Source of the DNA: Sphagnum magellanicum
Lineage: Eukaryota > Streptophyta > Sphagnopsida > Sphagnales > Sphagnaceae
DNA: 64,000 nucleotides
Direction: 5' to 3'
Assembly: GCA_021904315.1 (NCBI GenBank)
Contig: CM038923.1
Coordinates: 8,748,038 to 8,812,037 of the forward strand
Shown in pieces: positions 37,645 to 50,120 of the stretch (the first letter of the stretch is position 1; each line of letters opens with the position of its first letter). Both the position numbers and the translations under genes were made by a program. The notes beneath the pieces are model-generated. The model did no database searches and was not told where the DNA came from. It saw only the letters and a list, made by a program, of their open reading frames with translations.

Positions 37645-40600
37645 GTGACCAGATTAGACTCCTGGGATCAATCAGCCTACCGGCTGCCCGCAACAGACTC
37701 ACTTATGACTGAGAAGGCCTTCATTTTAGCCTCCCTCAATGTCAGAGGACTGAGGGGAGGCACAACCAAGCCAAAAGAGATTAAGGTTTGGCTCGCCTCA
37801 CTCCCAACCCCCCTTCAAATTGTACTCATTCAAGAGCACCACCTCGGGAAGGAGGATACCCAGAATTCTGCTAAAAGTATCAAGTTCTAGCAGGGCAACT
37901 CCTTCTGGAACGAGGGCATTCCTATGGGACGCTCACAAAGAACCAATGCCGACATGGCCATTCTGGTCGACAAGGCAACCGCCCCACTTATCACAGCGCA
38001 CGGAACTCTGATCAAAAGCCGCATGCAGTTCATCACCCTTCAATTTCCTGGCAATGGCACACTAACCATTATCAACGTATACACCCCACATTCCTCCAAC
38101 GACAAAGCCCAACTCTGGCAAAGGATCAATCAAGCTGACTTCAACTCTGACCACATCATCCTGGGTGGTGATTTCAACCACCTAGAGGTGACGAACTACA
38201 GAGGCACAGCCGGTGAGAGACAAATGCGCAGGAGGGAATCCGCCTCCTGGCACCACATGATGCTTAGATATGGACTAATCGACACTTGGCGCCTGGACAA
38301 TTTTCGAAAGTTATCAAAGAAGGAGTTCACCTATGACAATAGGAGAGTAGGAGCAACCTCGACTGTGTCCAGAATCGACAAGTTCATGGTCTCCCAAACC
38401 TTAGAGGAAAGGGGAGGGAGAATTGATGACGCGCTCCCAAGTCACGGGGTGAAACCCACTTGAGGGTTTCACAAAGTCAAGTTGCGGAAAGTTGAACTTG
38501 GTAGCACGCTCCCGGCTTCCAACTCTAGAAAGGGGTAGAGGGTCGAGTTGCGAGCCCCGGGATTAGACTAGGAAGAAGGTTTAGTAGATCAAGCATGAAT
38601 TTGCATCAAAACAAACCACCCACGTGGTTAGTTCACATTCCGGGACCCCTTTGGGTGTTGGGACTTGCCACGGGCATTTGGACACACAAGACTCACCACG
38701 ACCTGGATTCGGGGGAAGCCACCACCTTCCCCCATATAGTATTCTCTGCGCTGGTCGCGGAGGCTACATCCGAATGGCACAAATTCCCGGGACTCCTGAA
38801 ATGGAGTCCCGAAATTGTCTCGGCGGGACTCCCAGAACTTTGAACCGCCATAACTCCCGACTGTAGAGTTGGATCGCGACGAGGTCTGAACCAAAGTTGT
38901 ATTCCTCGTCAAAATCTTTCCAACGCCATGTCGCACACTCAAATCGGATGTCGGGAAGAGGTCGATTCCCGACTTTTAGTGGTCGAGAGTCAAACTGCTA
39001 GTTTGACTCCCGGCCCTTCTTTTGCCCATAACTTGGGCTGCAGACGTCCGAATTGCCAATGCGAGGGCATTTTCGATATCTAAGTTTCAAGACCTTTCCA
39101 ATGACACCAAGAACACCCCAATGCGAGGTGTTTTGCCCCTTGCTGTCGAGTTCTGAACATTCGGGAGTCCCGGAAGACTCCCAACCTCCAACTTTTCCAA
39201 GTGTTGGGCTTCACCCCCACACTTGGCCAAAGTGGGGTTGCGACAATTGAGGCAGCGGCCTTGGTAAAAAAGCTCTCAGACCACTCGCCCTTCATCATCA
39301 TGATTTGGGGGCAGCATAACGCCCCCACCAACCCCCCGCGCTTCTTTGACATCTCTCTCCTGAGCAATGAAAGAATCTTGCAAGAGATGTTGGAAGCCTG
39401 GGTCGGGAATCATCCCCTCCCCTCCAACGATCTGGACTGGCCAGCCTGGCTAGAGGTTGCCATCGGCAAGGTCATGTTGTGCAACTCGCGCCTCTCAAAG
39501 GCAAAAAAACACGCCCGGGGGACGTGTGTAAGAACATGCACCAAAAAAATCCAATTGGTAGAAATTCAATTCCAAAAGAACCCGTTGAACGAGGAAGTGA
39601 GGAGCATCCTCTCCGATTCGCAAGGCAAGCTCACGGAGGTCTTTCAGAACTCGGTTAAACGCAACCGCCATCTTTCCTCATCTAACTGGCTCAGGTACGG
39701 GGACACATGCTCTAAAACCTTTTTTGAATTCCACCATATAGGAAAAAAGAAAACCCTCTTGCGAGAGTTGGAAACCGAGATGGGGACCATCACGAGCCAG
39801 AATGATCTCACACAGTACATAACCGAATACTACACTCGCCTCTACTCCTCAGACGCACACACACTTGGCACAGTGGAAGCTCAAGCGGAATGCTGGACCA
39901 GCGTTCCGGTGAAGGTCATTCAAAACAATAATGTAAGCCTGACCAAGGACCTCACGGTAAGAGACATTCTAGATGCCATCAAAGCGCTGCCCAAAGGGGA
40001 GGCACCAGGGCATGATGGTGTACCAATGGAATTTTTCCATGAGTATGCGGAAGAGGTTGTGCCGACTTTGCTCCAAACCTTCATGGCTATGCTCAAATCC
40101 GGGGTAACCTTGGCCTCCATCAACAAGGGCCTAATAACCCTCATCCCCAAGACTGGGGACTAAACTCGGCTCAGCAATTGGAGACCCATAACTCTACTGG
40201 GCAACATCTATAAAGTTCTGGCGAAAACCCTCGTCGAGAGGATCCAATCGGCTCTCACTCACATAATTAAGCCCAATTAAACGGGCTTTGTGGAGGGGAG
40301 AAGCATACTAGATAACATCTTCATGGCGCAAGAAGTTCTGGGTTGGGCAGAAGAAAGTGAACAAGATCTCATCCTGCTATTGTTGGATTTCGAGAAGGCA
40401 TTCAATAGAATCGAATGGGGGTTTCTTTTCATGGCACTAGCCAAGTTAGGCTTTAGCGGCACCTGGGTGAGCTGGGTCGGATCCCTGTATTAGGCGGCCT
40501 CCTTTGCCATTAAGGTCAATGGAGCCACTAGACCCGACTTCTAGTTAGCTCGATCAGTAAGGCAAGGGTGCCCTCTGGCCCCATACCTTTTCATACTTGC

Positions 40601-42938
40601 CACTGATGTCTTGGGCTATATGATGGCGGACCCCAAACATGGGGTGGAAGGCCTTTCCTTGCCCAGAGGAGGTCTGATCAGAGATCAGACGTTCGTGGAC
40701 GACACCGCCTTATACCTACAGGGTTCCCTGGTCAGCATGGACAAGGCGTAAGAGATCCTTAAGACCTTCTGTCGCGCATCCGGAGCGAAAATAAATTGGC
40801 ACAAATCCGTTGCCATCTGGGCTAGCAAAAAGGAAAGAACTTGGGAATGGGGCGGAGACAAAGGCCCCAAGTGGATTCCCGTCGGCGAAGGAACTTGATA
40901 CCTTGGAATTCAGGTTGGCTTGCACCTCCCCCCCAAGGCAAATTTTGACACAATGATGATTGCCCTCAAAGGCAAACTCATCAGTTGGAGCCACAACATG
41001 CTCTCATTGGCAGGTAGGATCCTGGTGGCGAACTAGGTCCTACTTGCATCAATATGGTACCTGGCAGCATGTTGGAATCCCAATCCCAGAATGTGCTACC
41101 AGGTGAGGGGGGTCATCAAAAACTTCATCTGGGGCAGCAAGGATGCGCCCGCGAGAGCCAAGGTAAAATGGGATACTCTGGAGCTCCCAACCGCCTAAGG
41201 CGGCTTAGGGGTCACTGATCCCAAGTCTCAGTCCAAAGCTCTACTAGCTAAGTTACTCGTCAGGGGCCTCGCACCAGGCGGGGAGCCCTAGAAAAAGCTA
41301 GTGAGGCACAAAGCCGACCAAACCATGCTCTCGGTCCATGGCAAGGGCCCCCACCAACCCCGATTTCAACTAGCTTCTCGTCGCACCCAAGCTAAAGAGG
41401 CTACAATGCTCGATGTGGAAGAGCATTGTCGGAGCTTGGCTGAACGTGAGGTCAGGCTTGACCAAATCAAACCCAACAACCGTAGCTGAAGTGCTCAGGC
41501 AACCACTCTTTGGCAACCCGTCCATCCTTAATACAAACGGCACCCCGTTCGGAGTAAGCGGTCTGAGTGAAGGATGCGCTTTTGCACATTTTGGGTGCTC
41601 CCGGGTCAAGGACCTATGGAGTTCAAAAAACAAAAAATGGAAAGGTCTTTTGGACCTGGGAATGAGCCACCACGCCTCAAATAGGTGATGTAGAGACATC
41701 ATCACGACCAGCATTCCATGGTGCCTAGACGAGTACGATAGCCACATCCAAGTAGGCGACTGGATTGGCAGCCCAACCCCCGGCACGGGTAACCCATTTG
41801 ATTGGGTGTATCTAGTGCTCGAGCACACCCGAGACAAGGCCAGTGTGATAGAGTTCAAAAAAATCACGATCAACAGTCGCATTTAAGCTACAACTCAACA
41901 AGCTCTCACGATCTCCACGGCGAACTACCGCAGGTTAGAATATTCTCCCAAGATAAACCTGGTGTAACCTTCAAAGTTGCAAGGGACCCGCCGGCACCAG
42001 GTAAAAAGCCCCCCCTGTACTGGAATTTTGAAACAGGGTTCATCTAGGATCTCCCATGGGACCCTGGCGAGTGGCACTGGCGAACCAACCCACCTTTGGG
42101 CGACACACCATTCTTCGGCTACATCGCCAAAAGGGGCTATATAAACACGCGAAAGACAACCCACTCCTCTAACATGCTGGCCTTCTTGCAAGGCCTCAAC
42201 CTCCGAAACACCACAAACTCCCAGATGATTGCCAGGCTTTAGCACAACGCGTGTCCATGCAAGGTGGGCACGCTCATTTGGTTGATTCTAAACCAGGGTC
42301 TTCCGGTGGGTACCTAGTTACAATTCATGGGAATCACTCCGCAATGCAAAGTCTGTGACTCCAACGTGGAAGAATCCCCTCAACATTGCCTATTGGAGTG
42401 CCCTATGGCACAACGCGCCTGGAAAGCCTACAAGAGAATCTGGGACGAATGGCAAGCGCCCTAGGACATGGTGATCACCTGGCCCTTTGCCATCTTGGGC
42501 GAGGCGACCATCGAGCGCGACGACGACCCACCTGGGCTCCTCGCATACCATACTAAAGGATTCACTTACCCCAGGCAGCCATTAGACATTCTTCGTAGCT
42601 TCATTCGCTACCACCTCTGGTCGGAGAGATGTAGGAAACACTTTGGAGAACAATATTCCCTCAAGAAGGTTCTTACTTAAGCCTGGGTGGCCACTGTTGA
42701 GTTCGGTATGGCCTCTTGGAAGGCCATTAGATCTCATCGACCCACCAAGGATCCCGTTATTCAAACTAGCATTGAGTTAGACTTCAGAAAAGAGTGGCTC
42801 CACATGAACATTCTGGGAAAGGATAATGCCACCATTGGGTGGCATTTCCTTCCCCCTTTGTACTTTTTACACTTTTCTAATGATTGTTGGGGCTGTTGCC
42901 TCCTTCCCTGCAAGGGGTTCATTTTGAAAGAGGGATAA
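37645..42938 (+). pseudogene. LINE ORF2: endonuclease, reverse transcriptase and zf-RVT
   Basis: The endonuclease has LASLNVRGL, LIQEHHLG, NVYTPHS, ILGGDFNHLE and SRID (to about 38420), then SDHSP after the LTR (39275). The RT has SNWRPITLLGN, TGFVEGRSILDN, LLDFEKAFNRI, RQGCPLAPYLF and FVDDTALYL (catalytic FVDD near 40693), then YLGIQVG. The zf-RVT finger has CKVC and HCLLEC near 42340-42392. I count about 18 in-frame stops, one frameshift near 41362 and the LTR insertion, so it is non-functional. The frame after the LTR starts at about 39250. Confidence 0.88.
38427..39245 (+). mobile_element. Solo LTR inserted in the LINE endonuclease
   Basis: The 819-bp insert starts TGACGCGC and ends GCGACA (TG...CA) and is flanked by a 5-bp duplication ATTGA at 38422-38426 and 39246-39250. 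Removing it rejoins the endonuclease between SRID...GGRI and the EAAALVKKLSDHSP stretch. The length, the termini and the 5-bp duplication are those of a lone retrotransposon LTR left by recombination. A CATATAG box near 38732 could be its TATA element. It has no gag or pol. Strand is arbitrary. Confidence 0.85.
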
Positions 42939-42940
42939 TG

Positions 42941-44470
42941 GGTGAAAAGGAGGGCAAAGACAGGGTGACTTTAGAGACAATTCAATTGTGTATAGTGTAA
43001 TACATTCTCTTGTATTGTATGCATAGGATACATTACTCTTCAAATGGGGTGATACAAGAAAATATGATTGATTTGAATGGCTAGTCACAATGATTAGACA
43101 ATGTGATAACATTTAATTGATCTTTCAATCATTGTACACTGATCCTTGTTGGACAATATTCAATGTTTACACGTGTGGCATATGTCATCAAGAGCGCATA
43201 TTGTAACACATTTGCGTGCAATCAAATTACCTTAAAGATTCGATTTTTTGAATTTTTATTGAAGTTTCAATGACAAAAATTACTCAAAACTCCATGACTA
43301 CTGCACCATGATCTGAAATTCCCTTGTCAAACCTAGAGTTGATCATTGTTGAGGGCTTGTTGATCATCATGTAGCAAGAAGGCACTCCCCCTTTCCTTAA
43401 GTATTTATTTTTAAATTTTTATTGAATTTCCAATGGTGAAAATACTCAAAATTCCATAACCCTTGCATTGCAACTTGCAAGTCTAAACTCTAAACATCAC
43501 AAGATCACCTTGAGTGCACAGTCTACTTGTCTACAACTTTTTAGCTGTATCAAGAACATAGGTACTCCAAGAAGATAGTCAGGCCCTCTTGGAGATCTCA
43601 AGATGACAAAACAAATTGCCTTACATGAGGGAGGGCAAGGAAATAACTTGCACACTATTTTGGATATGATACATATTATAGTACCTTGGTGATATATACC
43701 ATAGTATTTTGGCAGCTTTTTCACTAATTATATTATTTATAAATATGTTCAAATAAATAAAAAATTCAAAAGACAAAATTTTGTGAAGGGAAATACTAAA
43801 ATCCATTGAAATATTCATTTTTTCGACATGGGATCTTCAAAGTTAATTAATTATTTGACAGAAATGTGTTGTTCAGCTGCCCCTTCACCTAAGAGATCAA
43901 TTCATAGAGACTCTGAATCTGACCAGCCTTTCTTTCAGTGGTTATAATTTGGCCAAAATACAAATTATTAAAAATTAAAAGTGCTAAAATCATGTGCTTT
44001 TTGATAGTTTGAATAGCAAGAATTCAACCAGAATACTAAAAAATCACCAGATTTTTAATACATGGTTCAAGTAGGTAGTCAAAAATATAGCTTATTTTTA
44101 AAAAAAAAATTACTTTCACATTTAGCTTGTAGTCAAATTTGGCTAATTTATCTTCCTATGATCATTGCCACTTTGGCTATAACAAAAACATTGCCACAAA
44201 AACACTGAATCTGAGTGCGGGTGGGCAGATCAGCTCTCTAAGCAAATCCAATATCAGAACTCAGTCTAGCTTATAACAAATTTTTTTTTAATAAGAGTCA
44301 AAGTGCGAAAAATCTAAGATAATTAGCAACCAAGATCTGATGAGCAATCTCAGATGAGAAATCAATCACAACTTGCCAGGGAAAATATGAATTAAATGAA
44401 CAATGAGAACAATAGTATTTATTAGCTACAGCCGATTAACTTAATGTGTCATGTGATATGTGCCAGAACT
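42941..44470. other. AT-rich spacer, no supportable gene
   Basis: No domain or RNA gene is recognised on either strand. Short minus-strand ORFs here are compositional. Confidence 0.4.
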
Positions 44471-44479
44471 TAATGTTAA

Positions 44480-44655
44480 ATTATAATTATAATATACTAT
44501 ATGCATATACTACATGTATGTGTACATTATTGTATGATCTACAATGTGCTATGTACAACACTATGTACATACTATATACATATATATGTAGTGTATATAC
44601 ATACATGTGTTGTACTATGTAGACATATACAACACATACATGTATTGTACACTGG
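44480..44655. repeat. TA/CA-rich, self-complementary tract
   Basis: Words such as ACATAC, TATGTAC and TACATGTAT alternate and pair with one another over about 170 bp. This gives a cruciform-prone region and spurious Tyr/Cys/His-rich ORFs on both strands. Confidence 0.6.
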
Positions 44656-44962
44656 AGTGGATGAAACCACAGAGTTTATCTTACACACATGTGATGTGAT
44701 GGGCCTTGACCTGTTATTGTGTGAGAAAAAATCACATTCTCTTGTAGTGTCGACCATCATCATATTCTGCAGCAAGTAAATTGCTCCTGAGATCACCAGC
44801 AGCAACAGCAAGGAGCAATTACAAGCTGCTAGATATTGCTCTTGTGTACTGTAGTATATACTAGTGTGCAGCAGCTGCAGGATCCTCCTAGTCTGATCAG
44901 GTGCACAATGCTGGGAACATTTTAAGTGATTATTGGCGTGATTTAATTAACTGTATCATGTA

Positions 44963-45176
44963 GATCATCAGCTGAATCCAGCAATATATAATTAAGATTG
45001 GAAGATGAATTGTGGAGAGATCGATGAGAATATTGTACTAGACGTGATTGATTTATGTTGAAACATGCAGATCATCAGCTGAATCCAGCAATATATAATT
45101 AAGATTGGAAGATGAATTCTGGAGAGATCGATGAGAATATTGTACTAGACGTGATTGATTTATGTTGAAACATGCA
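44963..45176. repeat. 107-bp direct tandem duplication
   Basis: Two copies, 44963-45069 and 45070-45176, start GATCATCAGCTGAATCC and end AAACATGCA. I see one mismatch between them (GTGG versus CTGG). The duplication is recent and lies upstream of the RRM gene promoter. Confidence 0.95.
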
Positions 45177-45372
45177 ATGCATGATTCCACCACCTAGTAC
45201 ATTGCAGCTAGCAACAAAGTATTGCAACCTTGTACATGTGGATTATTGGAGAAACACCTGCTGAAGCTCTGAGTCCAACAAGACAGTCGACACCGAGCGG
45301 ACCGATCAGTACTCTCTGGGTTGCCGAGGCTATTCCGTAGAACCCAACAGTATGGACTTCGACCCTCATCAC

Positions 45373-45379
45373 TATAAAG
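45373..45379 (+). promoter_or_regulatory. Probable TATA box of the RRM gene
   Basis: TATAAAG lies within CACTATAAAGGCAGC. It sits about 370 bp before the ORF start, with a C-rich stretch (CCCCCCACCCC) 40 bp downstream. The implied 5' UTR of about 330 nt contains the 85-bp duplication. Distance to the true start site is not known. Confidence 0.55.
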
Positions 45380-45545
45380 GCAGCAGCTTGCTGCCTGCCC
45401 TTCTTAGTTCCCAGTACCCCCCACCCCCTCTCGCGCTCATTACCTCTTTATCGTGCGTAACGTGAAGCTCGATCGCTTCCTATCTGTCTTGCTGCACATT
45501 AATTTTTTTGCTCTAGATCTCTCCAGCGACTCTTCTAGCATTGCA

Positions 45546-45715
45546 TCATCTTCTTACTAGCACCTGATAGAGTCGAAGATCTTGTTGCTCTGGCAGTTTT
45601 TCAGTTTGATTGATGTGTGATTCATTCATATCATCTTCTTACTAGCACCTGATAGAGTCGAAGATCTTGTTGCTCTGGCAGTTTTTCAGTTTGATTGATG
45701 TGTGATTCATTCATA
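45546..45715. repeat. 85-bp direct tandem duplication in the 5' UTR
   Basis: Copies 45546-45630 and 45631-45715 begin TCATCTTCTTACTAGC and end TTCATTCATA. They appear identical. They lie just before the first ATG of the RRM gene. Confidence 0.95.
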
Positions 45716-45744
45716 CGTGCTGCGATATTCGGGGTTTTACATCT

Positions 45745-46578
45745 GTGTTCATTTTGCAAGTTTCGTCTTCAGTCTCTACTTGGATTGGGGCGATCTTGGA
45801 TATCTGCGATCGTGGTTTTGCAGAAGGTGTTGCAGCTCAGATTCAAGTGAAACTAGTACGCTACCGGGGTGTCCAAGTTCAAGGCCATATGGCTCAAGCG
45901 CAGGTTGCCAGTACTAGACGTTCTGACCACTACGTAGCTGCATGCAACGGGGTGTTGATTAGAAACCTCAGTATGTCCACAACAAGTGAAGCTTTATGTG
46001 CTCATTTCAGTCGCTTCGGGAGCGTGAAGGACGCGCTCATCCCCAAATACAGAGGAGTTTCTGCAGGACTTGGTATCGTGAGCTTCAATCATCCCAGAGA
46101 CGTCGAGTTTGTCATGGCACAAAGCACGCACATCATCGACAGTGTACAAGTCGAAGTGGGCCGCCTTCAGTGGGATCGACCCATGCAAGATCATGCTACT
46201 TTTGTAGATCAGCAGCAATATTCGCAAGTCGAGGAATCACCACGCCTTTTCGTGAGTCGATTACGTGAATCAGTTACAGCAGAAATGCTGGAGACATTCT
46301 TCAGTCAGTTCGGCACAGTCACGAAAGTGAGAGTGCACGGCTTTAATGGTGAAAGGCGGCCGCAATATGATCATCACGATGGCAGTACTAGATCACAAAG
46401 TAGTCTCCACCAAGCTGCTGCTACAGGGAGCGGCTACGGTTTTGTAAGCTTCGATTCCAAACAAGCACTAGATGCTGCAATGCCTCCGGGTTGTAATAGA
46501 GCTTTCCACCTTATCCATGGAGCAATGGTGGAGGTGAAACGAGCAATTCCGTATAGTCGACGACGGACTAGGAGCTAG
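45745..46578 (+). CDS. Two-RRM hnRNP A/B-like RNA-binding protein (intronless)
   Basis: This 277-residue ORF has two RRM domains. RRM1 (about residues 67-142) has RNP2 VLIRNL and a weak RNP1 (GLGIVSF, missing the usual aromatic in the middle). RRM2 (about 166-270) has RNP2 LFVSRL, FFSQFGTVTKVRV and a normal RNP1 GYGFVSF, ending in HLIHGAMVEVKRAIP. That ending is typical of plant hnRNP A/B or Musashi-like proteins. A roughly 30-residue insert rich in Ser, His and Gln sits before RNP1 of RRM2. There is no Gly-rich tail. The first 48 residues look unconserved, so the start may be the ATG at 45889 (MAQAQ). It probably binds mRNA in nucleus or cytoplasm. Confidence 0.85.
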   Translation: MFILQVSSSVSTWIGAILDICDRGFAEGVAAQIQVKLVRYRGVQVQGHMAQAQVASTRRSDHYVAACNGVLIRNLSMSTTSEALCAHFSRFGSVKDALIPKYRGVSAGLGIVSFNHPRDVEFVMAQSTHIIDSVQVEVGRLQWDRPMQDHATFVDQQQYSQVEESPRLFVSRLRESVTAEMLETFFSQFGTVTKVRVHGFNGERRPQYDHHDGSTRSQSSLHQAAATGSGYGFVSFDSKQALDAAMPPGCNRAFHLIHGAMVEVKRAIPYSRRRTRS

Positions 46579-46610
46579 CAAATGTTTTCCATCACGCGGG
46601 CGGCTGAATC

Positions 46611-46751
46611 ATGTACTGATTGAAAGCTTGATCATTCACACATTGATCTAGTTCACTATGTACTGATTGAAAGCTCGATCATTCACACATTGATCCAGTT
46701 CACCATGTACTGATTGAAAGCTTGATCATTCACACATTGATCTGGTTCACT
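46611..46751. repeat. 47-bp tandem repeat, three copies, downstream of the RRM gene
   Basis: ATGTACTGATTGAAAGC recurs at 46611, 46658 and 46705, each unit ending near GATCTAGTTCAC. Copies differ by one to three bases. The array starts 33 bp after the stop codon, so it is probably in the 3' UTR. Confidence 0.93.
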
Positions 46752-46759
46752 GGTCGATT

Positions 46760-49700
46760 CTGCAACAAATACTTGGATCAAGCATCATGTTGCGGACTGC
46801 AGTATGGTGCAATGAATCTCTGGTGGATGTAGATCACATTCAAAGTGGCAAGCTACACCCATGAGTTGATGCTTGCAATCTAGTTGTCAAGTAGAAGATC
46901 AGCTGAGGCCTGAGTAAGTATGAATCACCACATGAAAAAACTAGCATTTAAAAAAAAAAAAACAATCTGATCAAGCAATGCTATAGTTTCTTTCAAAGTA
47001 TCCTTGAATCTCAAAATGAATCAATCTCCTTTCAAAGGATTTGAATTTACATGTTTGGTTTACAAATGAGCTATTCATGTACAGCTTGACACATGACCAT
47101 CGGACAAAAGATAGAGTTTTTCTTAAGTCCAAGCCCCATAACAAATCATAAGCATTCATTCAATTTACCTTCACAAACAATGCTCATGTATAAATGTGAT
47201 CCATGACAAGATTAGTGTTGTTAGCTTCTTGATTTTAAAAGGAACCTTTAGTGTTGGTTTCTGGATTTTTTTTGGTTTTGATGAAACCTTCAATTTGGTC
47301 ATGAGACCGGGTCTTGTAATTTCTAAAATCTTGGGTTTCAATCATTTTCATAAATAATTTAGAATTAATTTAGTTGAAGACCAAGTTTGGTTTCATCTCT
47401 TTACAAACAATTCAACATAATGAATTTTTTGGGTGTAATATTACTTCAATTCATGAGACAGACTATATAATATTAACTTGGGCTCTGCGTTGCTATGCAC
47501 TACCAGCAACGTTCAACCTTTCTTTTTTTTATCATGTTCCCATTTGGTTTTCAATATCTTGTTATTATTTATATTAATTTTTTGAATTAATTAAAAATAT
47601 ATTAAACATTATATTCATGGTGGGTAAGGTAAAAAAGGGAGGTAATTATTAAAAATAAAATTAATAAAAGATAATTATTAATAAAAGAATGAGATAGTTA
47701 AGTTGAAAAATAATGAAATAGTTATGAGTTGTCTTTAGAATTGTCCTTGGAATTATCCAAGGACAATCATAAGATAAATTTTAAAAACCTCTGAAAAATT
47801 ATGCAAAATCATCTATATACCAACTCTCAAAATTCCATCATTAGAATTATGTATAACCAATCAAAGCCAATAAAATACATAAAATACATAAGCACAACTT
47901 GTACTTATAAATAAATAAAATTATATTGATCTACCTAGAGAATTTGAATATATTCAAAATAAAACAACACCTTTTATTTAACTTCTAATCCAATTTTTGA
48001 AAAGAACTCAATTGCCTAGCTAAGCTTGAACAAAATTTGAAACTGAGCTAGGTTGGAATTTGAAATATTCAACTTGGACTTGAAACTACTTAATTTCTAA
48101 AACTTGTCAACATTGAATTATACCGCACAGCTAATCAATTGATCACCCAAGTGATCAAGTTAAGTTTGTGAAAATGGTCATTAGAAGTCAATGCAAATTC
48201 ATGGTTCAAACTTAAAATTGGTTGGTGATTTTAATAAACAAATTGTGACCACATTAGTATTAGGTGATGGTGTGCTTTTGATTAGTTATTATTGGTCACA
48301 CATCATAATACATTTCATGTGATTAGGTTCTTAGGATCTTAATTTGTTAAATCCTCAATTTTAACACTTATTCAAATTAGTTGGAGTAAAAAAATTGTAA
48401 CACTTAAATGTTTAATCTTAACACGTATCCAAACCATTTGGAGTAAAAAAAATAGTGGCATTCAAATGTTTAACACATGTTAGTGTATATAATGTGAGAG
48501 TGAAAATTTTGATATCACATGCATTTTTAATGCTTATAAAGGTGAAAGTTAACCAAGCTCCCACTGTAAGTAGCAGCTTCATGTAGTATAATTTCTATCA
48601 ATCTTCCATTGTTTGTAACCATTGCAGGTGCAGATCAGGAGCACCCCAGTTGTGGCTTGTTGGGTATTAGGTGGATGATCTTAGAACTTGAGATCTGTTG
48701 ATCAGATGCGAATTATCCATGTTTACTAGGTTTTTGCAACTGGACAATCGTAGTTGAGGACTACAATAGTTGTTGATTGGGAATGTGTTGAAGAAGCGAT
48801 AGTCATGATTGGCAAGACCAAGCTCCCTGAATATGGAGTACCCTCCATGTGCACTGCGAAATTTCCTTTAAGTGCTTTACAGATCTGCAATTCATTTATA
48901 TCTTTGGAATTTTTATTTCAAGGTTCAACCCAGTACCCTTGAACTGATGCACTGCCTCCCAAGGTAAGAGTGATGTTTTTTTTTTGGGGCAAAGTTTAGC
49001 ATTTTCCAGACATGAAAAATATGACTCCAACATATATAAAGGACTTTTGTGAACAAAAAAGACATTAATTCTCCAAATTTCGAAAAAAGAATCTTCAAAC
49101 ACCAGATTTCTACAATAGGTTCCCCAGCAGGTAGCCAAGGATGACTAAATAATGGCATTTTGGACAATAACCCAATTAAAAAAAAAGTAATTACATTTTG
49201 AACAATAACCCAATAATAGATAAACCATTGAATCAACAAATGAACTAACTATTCACCTAATTATCAGTGATTAAGTAACCTAATTATTTACAGTTTAAAC
49301 TGTAAAACAATGGGACATTTGGAATCAAAATGTTAATCAAATTGGCACAATATTCATTGTGGACGAACATGATTGCATTTCATAAGGTAACTGGAATCAA
49401 GAAACACTACAGATTACATGACTATTCTAAAAGGTACCCCTACCAGATATAATAAAGCACTATTGATTAAATTGTTATTTTAACCAGCCTCTTTTCAGGC
49501 CAACTTCACTATCAAAACTTGAGGAAAGTTGTTTGGCTTGGAACATGGAACTGAGTCCATGAACCCCCAAATAAACATTATTTACATTACTGGAGAATTT
49601 TCAACGATTATCACCAACTACCTCCACAACCCAAAATTGGGAAACATCAAATACATCAAGAAGATCAAGTCCCACAAAGAACTTTGACACCCCAGAAAAT

Positions 49701-50115
49701 GGATGCAAAGAAAATCTTAGGAACACCAATGTTGCATTTTGAACTCACTTGAAATGCAGACTGAATTTGTTGAGCATATATGGCAGGCTGGCAATCCTCC
49801 CATCAAGAATCTTTCAATCTCCATCTTTTTGCCTCAAATATCCATAATTGTTGCACCTAGAAACCTTGCAAGAGCCTCACCTACTCATCACTCATAACTA
49901 AAATGTGCAGGGTTGTATCACGTTCCATTGCTTTGATAGCTAAATCAAAGCACACAACAATGCATGAAGATGAAAGGAACATTCAAAAATATGATGCCTT
50001 AGATTAAACTCTTCCCAGGTTCAACCCCCACCCTGCAGCTTCCAGTCCCCTGGAATGGCCAGTATGAACCTCTTTGCGTAATTTAGCCTCTTTTATCCAG
50101 TCTGGATCAGAACTG
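46760..50115. other. AT-rich spacer, no supportable gene
   Basis: No recognisable coding domain. The part just below 50121 is likely the 3' UTR and flank of the carbonic anhydrase gene. Confidence 0.4.
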
Positions 50116-50120
50116 CATTA

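Larger units (their letters stand above)
34480..42924 (+). mobile_element. L1-type LINE retrotransposon, dead, interrupted by a solo LTR
   Basis: The same 16 bases, TGAAAGAGGGATAATG, occur at 34464-34479 and 42925-42940 and bracket the element as a target-site duplication. Inside, in order, are ORF1 with a CCHC knuckle, a 32-bp minisatellite, an AP-type endonuclease, a reverse transcriptase and a zf-RVT finger. No RNase H is seen. Without the 819-bp LTR and its 5-bp duplication the element is about 7.6 kb. GC content is clearly higher than the flanks. No poly-A tail is seen at the 3' end. Confidence 0.88.

Noticed and set aside
37888..42680. Alternative genetic code in which TAA and TAG mean Gln
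   Set aside because: Two stops are TGA at Arg positions and several TAGs sit at Trp positions, and nearby genes use normal stops. Deamination of a dead element explains all of them.
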